DNA of 64,000 nucleotides from Pseudomonas lini (GTDB lineage Bacteria > Pseudomonadota > Gammaproteobacteria > Pseudomonadales > Pseudomonadaceae). The number at the start of each line of letters is the position of its first letter. The first letter of the stretch is position 1. A program made the position numbers and the translations under genes. Below the pieces are notes generated by a model. The model did not search any database and was not told the DNA's origin. It saw only the letters and a program-made list of their open reading frames with translations. Shown here piece by piece: positions 20,538-28,581 of the stretch. The DNA lies in assembly GCF_964063345.1 (NCBI RefSeq), contig NZ_OZ061318.1, forward strand, positions 3,658,001-3,722,000, given 5' to 3'.

Positions 20538-20564
20538 ATATGGGGGTGGTGGAGCGTTTTTCAA
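20538..20564 (-). promoter_or_regulatory. Sigma-32 (RpoH) type promoter of hslVU
   Basis: Read on the minus strand: TTGAAA, 13 bases, then CCCCATAT, an excellent match to the heat-shock consensus. The -10 ends 45 bases before the hslV start codon. Heat-shock control of hslVU is established in enterics. Confidence 0.85.
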
Positions 20565-20603
20565 CTGTAGGACGCGGCGGGGGACGAGCGGTGCCTGACA
20601 GAC

Positions 20604-20715
20604 GATCGTTCCCACGCTCTGCATGGGAATGCAGCCCGGGACGCTCTGCGTCCCTTTCGGCGCCGGAACGCGGAGCGTCCCTTGAGGCATTTCCACGCAG
20701 AGCGTGGGAACGATC
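20604..20715. repeat. Long imperfect palindrome (GATCGTTCCCACGC type)
   Basis: Bounded by GATCGTTCCCACGCTCTGC and its inverted copy GCAGAGCGTGGGAACGATC, with an inner hairpin GGGACGCTCTGCGTCCC. Second member of the family at 12296-12405. It lies between the SPOR gene and hslV. Confidence 0.9.
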
Positions 20716-20725
20716 AGACGCGGGA

Positions 20726-21433
20726 TCAGCGACTCTGGCGTTGTTGTAACAACAGGTTGCTGAAGCCGCTGCCAGCCAGTTGCTTCTGGGCGGTGGTCAG
20801 CTGTTCGCGGTTGCTGAACGGGCCGACCAGAACCCGATACCAGGTCTCGTCCTTCACAGTGCCGGATTCAACCGCTACGGCCTGACCCAGCAGGATGATC
20901 TGCGCACGCACCTTGTCGGCGTCGGCTTCCTTGCGGAACGAACCGGCTTGCAGGAAGAACTTAGTCACCGGTGCCGCTTTTGCCACCGGAGGCGCTGGTG
21001 GCGGGGTGATGCCGGCCAATGCCGCTTGAGCCCGGGCCGTGTCGATCTTCGCCGCTTCCGCTGGCGTCACCGGCGTGGTCGGAATGGCCGGCACTTGTGG
21101 CGTCGGCAGGGTTTTCTCCGGCACCGCATCCGGCGGCACGATGACTTCCGATTCCGGCAGCAAGGTGTAGAAGTCGTACTTCGGCTTCACCGGTTGCGTC
21201 GGGCTCGGCGGAGTCTTGTTGGCCTCGGCGATCTTGGTGGCTTTCTGCTGCTCGATCTTCTCGCGCTTGACGCTGTCGCTGCCCTTGCCCGGCTCCAGCT
21301 TCATCAGAAACACAATGAACGCGCCGACCGTCAGGCCGATGGCCATCCACAGCCAGCCCGGGATCGGTTGCTTTGCAGGAGCTTGGTAACGGCTGGCGCC
21401 ACGCTTGGGTGCAGGTTTTTTCTTGGCAGCCAA
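20726..21433 (-). CDS. SPOR-domain membrane protein (FtsN-like)
   Basis: 235 residues: a basic cytoplasmic start (MAAKKKPAPKRGAS), one membrane helix (GWLWMAIGLTVGAFIVFLM, about 27-45), a Pro/Thr/Ala-rich periplasmic linker, and a C-terminal SPOR domain (KFFLQAGSFRKEADADKVRA ... WYRVLVGPFSNREQ) that binds denuded septal peptidoglycan. The layout is that of FtsN-like division proteins, but without the essential FtsN segment being identifiable I keep the general name. It starts one base before the argS stop region and is probably cotranscribed with argS. Confidence 0.88.
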   Translation of the reverse strand: MAAKKKPAPKRGASRYQAPAKQPIPGWLWMAIGLTVGAFIVFLMKLEPGKGSDSVKREKIEQQKATKIAEANKTPPSPTQPVKPKYDFYTLLPESEVIVPPDAVPEKTLPTPQVPAIPTTPVTPAEAAKIDTARAQAALAGITPPPAPPVAKAAPVTKFFLQAGSFRKEADADKVRAQIILLGQAVAVESGTVKDETWYRVLVGPFSNREQLTTAQKQLAGSGFSNLLLQQRQSR

Positions 21434-21434
21434 C

Positions 21435-23171
21435 TTACATACGCTCCAGAGTTTCCAGACCCAAGAGTTCCAGGCCTTGCTTGAGAGTGCGGCCGGTCAG
21501 CGCGGCGAGGCGCAGACGGCTCTGCATTTGCGCCGGGGTGTCGGCGCCGAGAATCGGGCAGTTCTCGTAGAAACTGGAGAACAGGCCGGCAACATCGTAC
21601 AGGTAGGTGCAGAGGATGTGCGGCGTGCCTTTGTCGGACACGTTATTGAGGATTTCGCCGAACTGCGCCAGTTTCGCCGCCAGCTCATGTTCGTGCGCGG
21701 CTTCGAGGACTATCTGCCCTTCGACTTCGCTGAAGTCCTTGCCGAGCTTGCGGAACACACCGGCCACGCGAGTGTAGGCGTACAGCAGGTATGGCGCGGT
21801 GTTGCCTTCGAAGTTCAGCATCAGGTCGAAGTTGAAGCTGTAGTCGCTGGTGCGGTGCTTGGACAGGTCGGCGTATTTCACGGCGCCGATGCCCACGACC
21901 TTGGCGATGTTGCGCAACTCGTCTTCGGCTAATTCCGGGTTCTTCTCTTTCACCAGCGTGTAGGCGCGTTCCTGGGCTTCGGTCAGCAGGTCGATCAGCT
22001 TCACGGTGCCGCCATCACGGGTCTTGAACGGACGGCCGTCGGCGCCGTTCATGGTGCCGAAGCCCATGTGTTCCATTTCCATCGGATGGGTCACGAAGCC
22101 GGCCAGGCGCGCGACCTGGAACACTTGCTGGAAGTGCAGGGCCTGGCGCTGGTCGACGAAGTACAGCGCGCGATCAGCTTTCAGCACGCCGCTGCGATAA
22201 CGCACGGCCGCCAGGTCGGTGGTGGCGTAGAGGTAGCCGCCATCAGCCTTGACGATGATCACCGGCAGCGGGTCGCCATCGGCGTTCTTGAACTCGTCGA
22301 GGAACACGCATTGAGCGCCGTTGCTCTCGACCAGCAGGCCAGCGGCCTTGAGGTCGTTGACCACGTTGATCAGGTCGTCGTTGTAGGCGCTTTCGCCCAT
22401 CACGTCGGCCATGGTCAGTTTGACGTTCAGCAGTTCGTAGATTTTCTGGCAGTGCGACAGCGAGATGTCTTTGAACTTGGTCCACAGCGCCAGGCAGTCC
22501 GGGTCGCCGGCTTGCAGCTTGACCACCAGGCCACGGGCGCGATCAGCGAACTCTGCGGATTCGTCGAAGCGCTGCTTGGCGGCGCGGTAGAAGTTTTCCA
22601 GGTCCGACAGCTCATCGCTGGTGATCGGGTTTTCCTGCAGGTAAGCCATCAACATGCCGAACTGAGTGCCCCAGTCGCCAACGTGGTTCTGGCGGATCAC
22701 TTCGTCGCCGAGGAATTCCAGGACCCGGGCCACGCCGTCGCCGATGATGGTCGAACGCAAATGGCCTACGTGCATTTCCTTGGCCAGGTTCGGGGCCGAC
22801 AGGTCTACCACGGTGCGCTGCACCGGGCCGGCTTTGCGCACGCCGATGTGGTCGTCGGCCAGCGCCGCGTCCAGGCGGGTCGCCAGGGCTTGAGTGTTCT
22901 GGAAGAAGTTCAGGAAACCAGGGCCGGCGATTTCGGCTTTGGAGACGTTTTCGTCAGCCGGCAGCGCGGCGATGATTTTCTCGGCCAGGTCACGCGGCTT
23001 CATGCCCGCCGGTTTGGCCAACATCATGGCGATGTTGCTGGCGAAGTCGCCGTTTTTCTTGTCACGGGAGTTTTCCACCTGGATCGCCGGCGACAGGCCT
23101 TCAGGCAACACACCTTCGTTGACGAGTTGGGTGATGGCTTGTTGGATCAGCTGGCGAATGGTGTCTTTCAT
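21435..23171 (-). CDS. argS: ArgS, arginyl-tRNA synthetase
   Basis: Class I aminoacyl-tRNA synthetase of 578 residues. The frame extends upstream to 23342, but [15 protein letters not shown] at 23171 is the family start. Visible: the N-terminal tRNA-recognition domain, the HIGH-equivalent HVGHLRST after [29 protein letters not shown] in place of KMSKS as typical of ArgS, and a C-terminal ALGI-type anticodon domain. A good sigma-70 promoter lies about 60 bases upstream. Confidence 0.96.
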   Translation of the reverse strand: MKDTIRQLIQQAITQLVNEGVLPEGLSPAIQVENSRDKKNGDFASNIAMMLAKPAGMKPRDLAEKIIAALPADENVSKAEIAGPGFLNFFQNTQALATRLDAALADDHIGVRKAGPVQRTVVDLSAPNLAKEMHVGHLRSTIIGDGVARVLEFLGDEVIRQNHVGDWGTQFGMLMAYLQENPITSDELSDLENFYRAAKQRFDESAEFADRARGLVVKLQAGDPDCLALWTKFKDISLSHCQKIYELLNVKLTMADVMGESAYNDDLINVVNDLKAAGLLVESNGAQCVFLDEFKNADGDPLPVIIVKADGGYLYATTDLAAVRYRSGVLKADRALYFVDQRQALHFQQVFQVARLAGFVTHPMEMEHMGFGTMNGADGRPFKTRDGGTVKLIDLLTEAQERAYTLVKEKNPELAEDELRNIAKVVGIGAVKYADLSKHRTSDYSFNFDLMLNFEGNTAPYLLYAYTRVAGVFRKLGKDFSEVEGQIVLEAAHEHELAAKLAQFGEILNNVSDKGTPHILCTYLYDVAGLFSSFYENCPILGADTPAQMQSRLRLAALTGRTLKQGLELLGLETLERM

Positions 23172-23231
23172 GGTGTTCTCTGTCGACCGCAAGCGCGGCG
23201 GCGCTTCGATGCGCTGGTGGAAAAACTGGGT

Positions 23232-23260
23232 ATTATCCGTGGCGAAGACGGGCTTGCCAA
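23232..23260 (-). promoter_or_regulatory. Sigma-70 promoter of argS
   Basis: On the minus strand TTGGCA, 17 bases, GATAAT; each hexamer matches the consensus at five of six positions. The predicted leader before argS is about 54 bases. Confidence 0.7.
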
Positions 23261-23300
23261 CTATAGCGGGCAGGTTATGGATATGTGGTGACAATTCGGC

Positions 23301-23415
23301 CGCTATCGCGGGCAAGTCGAATCGTCGCACCGCCGCTCCCACAGGGTAAGTGGTATGACGTAGAGCATGTGAACAACGCTAATCCCTGTGGGAGCCGGGC
23401 TTGCCCGCGATAGCG
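23301..23415. repeat. REP-like inverted pair, one copy interrupted
   Basis: The right copy reads CCTGTGGGAGCCGGGCTTGC with CCGCGATAGCG following; the left copy is its inverse but has a stretch (TCGAATCGTCGCACCGCC) in place of the central palindrome. It lies between argS and priA. Confidence 0.8.
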
Positions 23416-23424
23416 ATCTTGAAT

Positions 23425-25644
23425 TCAATACAAATCCACAGGATCCACATCCAGCGACCAACGCACCGCCCGCCCACTCGGCATCTGTTCCAAAACCAGC
23501 AACCAACTGCTCAACAATCGATGCAGCGGCGCCCGGGCCGTGGCCTGCAACAACAACTGCGCGCGATAACGCCCGGCCCGGCGCTCCATCGGTGCCGGCA
23601 CTGGCCCCAGCAACTCGATGCCGGTCAGATTCTGCTCGGCCAGCAAACGCTCGGCCTCGCTGCACGCCTCGTCAAGGAAGCCTTCGGCTTGCCCCGGTTT
23701 ATGTGCTTCGGCCCGCAGCAGCGCGAGATGCGCAAACGGCGGAAGCCCTGCGGAGCGGCGTTCGCTCAACGCCTGTTCGGCAAAGGCGAAATAGCCCTGT
23801 TCGGTCAGTTGCACCAGCAGTGGATGATCTGCCAAGTGCGTCTGGATAATCACTTTGCCCGGCTCTTCGGCCCGTCCCGCGCGCCCGGCGACCTGGACGA
23901 TCAACTGCGCCATGCGTTCGCTGGCACGGAAGTCGCCGGAGAACAGTCCGCCGTCGGCATCGAGAATCGACACCAGGGTCACCCTTGGAAAGTGATGCCC
24001 TTTGGCAAGCATCTGTGTGCCGACCAGAATGCACGGCTGGCCTTTCTGAATGGTGGCGAACAGTTGATTCATCGCGTCTTTGCGTGAAGTGCTGTCGCGG
24101 TCGACTCGCAGTACGGGGACGTCCGGAAACAGAATCCCCAGACGTTCTTCGGCGCGCTCGGTACCGGCGCCCACGGGTCGCAAATCAACCTTGCCGCATT
24201 TCGGGCAATGGCGGGGCACTCGTTCGACTTCGCCGCAATGGTGGCAACGCAATTCGCCTGAGCGTTGGTGCACGGTCATCCGCGCATCACAACGCTTGCA
24301 CTCGGACATCCAGCCGCAGTCGTGGCAGAGCAACGTCGGGGCGAATCCTCGACGATTGAGGAACACCAACACCTGCTGGCCGGCGGCCAGGGTCTGACCG
24401 ATGGCTTGCTGCATCGGCCCGGAAATGCCGCTGTCCAGCGGGCGACTTTTCACGTCCAGGCGCAGGAAACGCGGTTGCTTGGCGCCACCGGCCCGCTCAT
24501 TCAGGCGTAGGAGGCCGTAACGACCGGTGTAGGCGTTTTGCAGGCTTTCCAGCGAAGGAGTGGCGGAGCCGAGGACAATCGGGATGTTTTCCTGCCGGGC
24601 GCGGACCAGGGCCAGGTCGCGGGCGTGGTAGCGCAGGCCTTCCTGCTGTTTATAAGAGCCGTCGTGCTCTTCATCAATGATGATCAGGCCGGGGTTCTTC
24701 ATCGGCGTGAACAGTGCCGAACGGGTACCGATAATAATGTCGGCCTCGCCATCCCGTGCCGCCAGCCAGGCTTCCAGGCGTTCGCGGTCATTGACGGCGG
24801 AGTGGATCAGCGCGATGCGTGCATTGAAGCGCTGCTCGAAGCGCGCCAGGGTTTGCGGACCGAGGTTGATCTCCGGGATCAGCACCAGGGCTTGCTTGCC
24901 GGCCTCGAGGGTTTCGCGGATCAGCTGCAAATAGACTTCAGTCTTGCCGCTGCCGGTGACGCCGGCCAGCAGAAACGCGTGATAACTGTCGAACCCGGCG
25001 CGAATCGCCTCGTAAGCGGCGCGCTGCTCCGGGTTGAGCGGCAGTTCCGGTTGCGCCAGCCAGTGTTCGTGGCGCACACCGGGCGCGTGCCTGCGGATGT
25101 CCACCTGCACCAGATCCTTGGCCAGCAACAGATCGAGGCTGTCCTTGCTCAACATCAGTTTGCTCAGAAGCTGATGAGCGACGCCGTGGGGATGCTGAGC
25201 CAGGGTCGCCAGTGCTTCACGTTGTCGCGGGGCGCGGGCGATGCGCGGGTCGTCAAGGCTCGCGCCGGGCGCGGCGGACCAGAAGCGCTCCTGACGAGCT
25301 TCGGCCAGTTCACCCTGTCGCAACAGTACCGGCAGTGCCCAGCTCAACGTGTCGCCAAGGCTGTGCTGGTAATACTGAGAAGTCCACAGGCACAGCTTGA
25401 ACAGCGCGGGCGGCAGCGGCGGCGTGGCGTCGAGCAGCGCCAGGGCCGGTTTGAGCTTTTCTACCGGCACTTCACTGGTGTCGGTGACCTCCACCAGAAT
25501 CCCGATCATCTCTCGCCGACCGAACGGCACCCGCAAGCGCATGCCCGGGTGCAACTGGGCGCGCAAGACTCCGGCCGGGGCACGGTAATCGAACAGGCGG
25601 CGCAGGGGCGAAGGCAGGGCGAGGCGCAGAATGGCGTTGGGCAC
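23425..25644 (-). CDS. priA: PriA, primosomal helicase
   Basis: 3'-5' DNA helicase of 739 residues that restarts stalled replication forks. N-terminal DNA-binding part, helicase core with Walker A GVTGSGKTEVY and DEEH box (IIIDEEHDGSYK), then the zinc-binding region with four Cys pairs (CHDCGWMSECKRCD, CHHCGEVERVPRHCPKCG) inserted in the second helicase lobe, and the Q/R motif QVAGRAGRA. Length is normal. It appears monocistronic, with REP repeats downstream and rpmE divergent. Confidence 0.96.
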   Translation of the reverse strand: MPNAILRLALPSPLRRLFDYRAPAGVLRAQLHPGMRLRVPFGRREMIGILVEVTDTSEVPVEKLKPALALLDATPPLPPALFKLCLWTSQYYQHSLGDTLSWALPVLLRQGELAEARQERFWSAAPGASLDDPRIARAPRQREALATLAQHPHGVAHQLLSKLMLSKDSLDLLLAKDLVQVDIRRHAPGVRHEHWLAQPELPLNPEQRAAYEAIRAGFDSYHAFLLAGVTGSGKTEVYLQLIRETLEAGKQALVLIPEINLGPQTLARFEQRFNARIALIHSAVNDRERLEAWLAARDGEADIIIGTRSALFTPMKNPGLIIIDEEHDGSYKQQEGLRYHARDLALVRARQENIPIVLGSATPSLESLQNAYTGRYGLLRLNERAGGAKQPRFLRLDVKSRPLDSGISGPMQQAIGQTLAAGQQVLVFLNRRGFAPTLLCHDCGWMSECKRCDARMTVHQRSGELRCHHCGEVERVPRHCPKCGKVDLRPVGAGTERAEERLGILFPDVPVLRVDRDSTSRKDAMNQLFATIQKGQPCILVGTQMLAKGHHFPRVTLVSILDADGGLFSGDFRASERMAQLIVQVAGRAGRAEEPGKVIIQTHLADHPLLVQLTEQGYFAFAEQALSERRSAGLPPFAHLALLRAEAHKPGQAEGFLDEACSEAERLLAEQNLTGIELLGPVPAPMERRAGRYRAQLLLQATARAPLHRLLSSWLLVLEQMPSGRAVRWSLDVDPVDLY

Positions 25645-25716
25645 GCGATTGTTTTCTCGATGAGAGGGCGATGAAGAAGGCCGGGAGCCTAGCAGACGAC
25701 TGGTTTAAGCGACAGC

Positions 25717-25744
25717 TTGCGTGATTGCAAAGGTCTGGTAGAAT
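25717..25744 (+). promoter_or_regulatory. Candidate sigma-70 promoter of rpmE
   Basis: TTGCGT, 16 bases, TAGAAT, with the -10 ending 70 bases before the rpmE start, in the gap between divergent priA and rpmE. Confidence 0.55.
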
Positions 25745-25814
25745 CCGCGGCCTAATTACGTGCGGTATTCAACAATGGTGTTGAGTGGCGGCACGCTAGC
25801 CTGAGGAATACATC

Positions 25815-26045
25815 ATGAAAGCCGATATCCATCCAACATACGAAATCACCGCAGTTACCTGCAGCTGTGGCAACAAGTTCGAAACTCGTTCGAACCTGGC
25901 CAAGCCTCTGGCGATCGACGTATGCAACGAATGCCACCCGTTCTACACCGGTAAGCAGAAGACTCTGGATACTGGCGGTCGTGTACAGCGCTTCGCAGAC
26001 CGTTTCGGCGCTTTCGGCAAGAAAGCTCCAGCTGCTGCAGAGTAA
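25815..26045 (+). CDS. rpmE: RpmE, ribosomal protein L31 (zinc form)
   Basis: 76-residue protein of the 50S subunit. Four Cys residues (CSC at positions 16-18 and CNEC at 37-40) make the zinc site, so this is the C+ type that zinc starvation normally replaces by a Cys-less paralogue. GAGGAAT precedes the start. A strong intrinsic terminator lies about 35 bases after the stop, inside the next gene. Confidence 0.97.
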   Translation: MKADIHPTYEITAVTCSCGNKFETRSNLAKPLAIDVCNECHPFYTGKQKTLDTGGRVQRFADRFGAFGKKAPAAAE

Positions 26046-26059
26046 GGTTGAAGGGCCCG

Positions 26060-26860
26060 ATGGGCTTTTCCTTGCTGATGAAAAAGGCGTCCCTCGCGGG
26101 CGCCTTTTTTGTGTCCGCGATTTGGCTTTCCGGTGCTCAGGCCTTCTGCCCGGCGCCGAGCGGGCTGACGTCGGTCGCGGTGCAGCGGGTGGTGGATGGC
26201 GACACCTTGCGCCTGCGCGATGGCCGCAGTGTGCGAATGATCGGATTGAACACACCGGAACTGGGCAAACAGGGGCGTTCCGACGAGCCGTTCGCCGTGG
26301 CCGCGCGCAAACGCCTTGAAGCTCTGGTGGTCGCCAGCGACGGGCGCGTCGGTTTGCTGCCGGGTAAAGAAAGCAAAGACCATTACGGCCGGACTCTGGC
26401 CCATGTCTATGGCATCGATGGTGCCAACCTCGAAGCACAGCTGCTCGCCGAGGGCCTCGGTTTTCAGGTGGCGGTGGCACCGAATGTCGATTTGGTCGCC
26501 TGCCAGCAAGCGGCCGAACGCAGTGCTCGTCGGGCCGGTCTCGGGCTGTGGCGACAATCGCCTGTACTGAAAGCGGAGCAGATCAGCGCGTCCGGCTTCG
26601 CCATGCTCAGTGGTCGTGTGAGCAAGGTTCAGCGCAATCGCGGCGGGGTTTGGATCGAGTTGCAGGATTCGGTTGTATTGCGGGTTGCACCCAATATGCT
26701 GGATCAATTCGATGTTGCATCGCTTGAAAAGCTAAAGGGCAAGCAAATCGAGGCTCGTGGCTGGGTGCTGGATCGTTCGCGCCGCGGTGGGTTGAAGCCG
26801 GGGCAGGCGCGCTGGCTTCTGCCGCTGACCGATCCGGCGATGTTGCAAGCGGCGCCATAA
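26060..26860 (+). CDS. Exported thermonuclease-like (SNase) protein
   Basis: Staphylococcal-nuclease-type phosphodiesterase of 266 residues. I choose ATG 26060, which has GAAGG five bases upstream; ATG 26078 and TTG 26048 are alternatives. A signal peptide (MKKASLAGAFFVSAIWLSGAQA) precedes the SNase core: VVDGDTLRLRDG with catalytic-type Arg, MIGLNTPELG with its Glu, and YGRTLAHVYG with the second Arg. The C-terminal 90 residues form a second beta-rich part (SGRVSKVQRNRGGVWIELQD). It lies just after rpmE, and the rpmE terminator falls within its signal-peptide codons, so transcription reaching it from rpmE should be limited. Confidence 0.85.
   Translation: MGFSLLMKKASLAGAFFVSAIWLSGAQAFCPAPSGLTSVAVQRVVDGDTLRLRDGRSVRMIGLNTPELGKQGRSDEPFAVAARKRLEALVVASDGRVGLLPGKESKDHYGRTLAHVYGIDGANLEAQLLAEGLGFQVAVAPNVDLVACQQAAERSARRAGLGLWRQSPVLKAEQISASGFAMLSGRVSKVQRNRGGVWIELQDSVVLRVAPNMLDQFDVASLEKLKGKQIEARGWVLDRSRRGGLKPGQARWLLPLTDPAMLQAAP
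26081..26110 (+). terminator. rpmE terminator inside the nuclease reading frame
   Basis: AAAAAGGCG pairs with CGCCTTTTT, with an inner CCC/GGG around TCGC, ending in six T residues. It lies 36 bases after the rpmE stop and encodes Lys-Lys-Ala-Ser-Leu-Ala-Gly-Ala-Phe-Phe of the downstream signal peptide. Confidence 0.85.
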
Positions 26861-27043
26861 GAAAAAATTGTAGACATTTTTTCTATTGATTGTGAACAGT
26901 ATATCCCTTGTGTTCCGTGGCTCTTGGCCCAAAGTCGTAGGGCCGGGCGCTTGACAGGGGTGACTGGTCAGTCTTGTGAGGACTTTGCGAGGCGAGTATC
27001 CTCGGCGGTCCGTCTGTCCAACAGTAAAAAGCGGAATGCCCCT

Positions 27044-28312
27044 ATGTCTGATTTGAAAACTGCCGCTCTCGAATATCACGCCCATCCCCGTCCAGGGAAG
27101 CTGAGTGTCGAGCTCACCAAGGCCACCGCTACCGCCCGCGATCTGTCGCTGGCCTACAGCCCCGGCGTAGCCGAACCAGTACGCGAAATCGCCCGCGATC
27201 CTGAACTGGCCTACAAATACACCGGCAAGGGCAACCTGGTTGCAGTCATTTCCGATGGCACCGCGATTCTCGGCCTGGGTAACCTCGGCCCATTGGCTTC
27301 CAAGCCGGTTATGGAAGGTAAGGGCGTGCTGTTCAAGCGCTTCGCTGGCATCGACGTGTTCGACATCGAAGTCGACTCCGAAAGCCCACAAGCCTTCATC
27401 GACACCGTCAAGCGTATCTCCATTACCTTCGGCGGCATCAACCTGGAAGACATCAAGGCACCTGAGTGCTTTGAGATCGAACGTGCTCTGATCGAGCAGT
27501 GCGATATTCCGGTATTCCACGATGACCAGCACGGCACCGCAATCGTTACTGCGGCCGGCATGATCAACGCCTTGGAAATCGCTGGCAAAACCCTGGCTGA
27601 CGCCAAGATCGTCTGCCTGGGCGCTGGTGCAGCCGCCATCTCCTGCATGAAATTGCTGGTGAGCATGGGCGCCAACATCGAAAACATTTACATGGTTGAC
27701 CGTACCGGTGTGATCCACTCCGGCCGTGACGACCTGAACCAGTACAAGGCTGTGTTCGCTCACGCGACCGAGAAGCGCACCCTGGCTGACGCGCTGGAAG
27801 GCGCTGATGTGTTCGTTGGCCTGTCCGGCCCGAACCTGCTGAGCGCTGAAGGCCTGAAATCGATGGCGGCCAACCCGATCGTGTTCGCGTGCTCGAACCC
27901 GGATCCGGAAATCTCCCCGGAACTGGCTCACGCCACCCGTAACGACGTGATCATGGCCACCGGCCGTTCGGACTACCCGAACCAGGTCAACAACGTACTG
28001 GGCTTCCCGTTCATCTTCCGCGGTGCCCTGGACGTTCGCGCCAAGCGCATCAACGAAGAAATGAAAGTGGCTGCGGCCAACGCCCTGCGTGAACTGGCCA
28101 AGCTGCCAGTGCCTCAGGAAGTGTGCGACGCCTACGGCGGCATCAAGCTGGAATTCGGTCGTGAGTACATCATTCCGAAACCAATGGATGCCCGTCTGAT
28201 CACCCTGATCTCCGATGCCGTGGCCAAGGCTGCGATCGAGACCGGTGTGGCGACCCTGCCGTATCCGAAGAACTACCCGCTGAAAAGCGTGGATGACGTG
28301 TTCAACGGCTAA
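27044..28312 (+). CDS. Malic enzyme, short form
   Basis: Oxidative decarboxylation of malate to pyruvate. The frame opens at 26924 but [20 protein letters not shown] at 27044 is the family start, giving 422 residues. Visible: N-terminal malic domain ([14 protein letters not shown], catalytic Tyr/Lys region, [10 protein letters not shown] with the metal-binding Asp) and the nucleotide-binding domain ([27 protein letters not shown]). The long MaeB-type C-terminal phosphotransacetylase domain is absent. Cofactor (NAD or NADP) cannot be read with certainty. It is flanked by its own terminator. Confidence 0.93.
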   Translation: MSDLKTAALEYHAHPRPGKLSVELTKATATARDLSLAYSPGVAEPVREIARDPELAYKYTGKGNLVAVISDGTAILGLGNLGPLASKPVMEGKGVLFKRFAGIDVFDIEVDSESPQAFIDTVKRISITFGGINLEDIKAPECFEIERALIEQCDIPVFHDDQHGTAIVTAAGMINALEIAGKTLADAKIVCLGAGAAAISCMKLLVSMGANIENIYMVDRTGVIHSGRDDLNQYKAVFAHATEKRTLADALEGADVFVGLSGPNLLSAEGLKSMAANPIVFACSNPDPEISPELAHATRNDVIMATGRSDYPNQVNNVLGFPFIFRGALDVRAKRINEEMKVAAANALRELAKLPVPQEVCDAYGGIKLEFGREYIIPKPMDARLITLISDAVAKAAIETGVATLPYPKNYPLKSVDDVFNG

Positions 28313-28332
28313 GCCGTTGTAGCGCTTCAACC

Positions 28333-28367
28333 AAAAGCCCCGGCTCGCTCTGAGTCGGGGCTTTTTT
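28333..28367 (+). terminator. Terminator of the malic enzyme gene
   Basis: AAAAGCCCCG pairs with CGGGGCTTTT over a 13-base loop, followed by six T residues. Confidence 0.9.
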
Positions 28368-28400
28368 GTATCTGAGAGTTTTGTATCGTTTGTAAGGGCC

Positions 28401-28496
28401 TCTTCGCGGGCAAGCCCGCTCCCACAAAGTTCTGTGGCGCTATCAGGGGTTGTGAACCAGCGCGATCCCCGTGGGAGCGGGCTTGCCCGCGAAGGG
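28401..28496. repeat. REP-like inverted pair
   Basis: TCTTCGCGGGCAAGCCCGCT and its inverted copy GTGGGAGCGGGCTTGCCCGC with about 45 bases between, separating the convergent malic enzyme and ponA genes. Confidence 0.9.
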
Positions 28497-28527
28497 GTCG
28501 GGTCATTCAGCGCATAACCGGCAGGCA

Positions 28528-28565
28528 ATAAAAAGCCCCGCACTTCTTTCGAGGACGGGGCTTTT
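28528..28565 (-). terminator. Terminator of ponA
   Basis: On the minus strand AAAAGCCCCGTCC pairs with GCGGGGCTTTTTA, 16 bases past the ponA stop codon. Confidence 0.88.
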
Positions 28566-28581
28566 GGGTGTTGCTACACGA

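Noticed and set aside
26048..26077. TTG at 26048 as start of the nuclease
   Set aside because: The candidate ribosome site directly abuts it, leaving no spacing; ATG 26060 has a properly placed GAAGG.
26732..28543. Minus-strand frame of 603 residues over malic enzyme
   Set aside because: It spans a terminator and a REP pair and mirrors the malic enzyme codons; no domain is recognisable.
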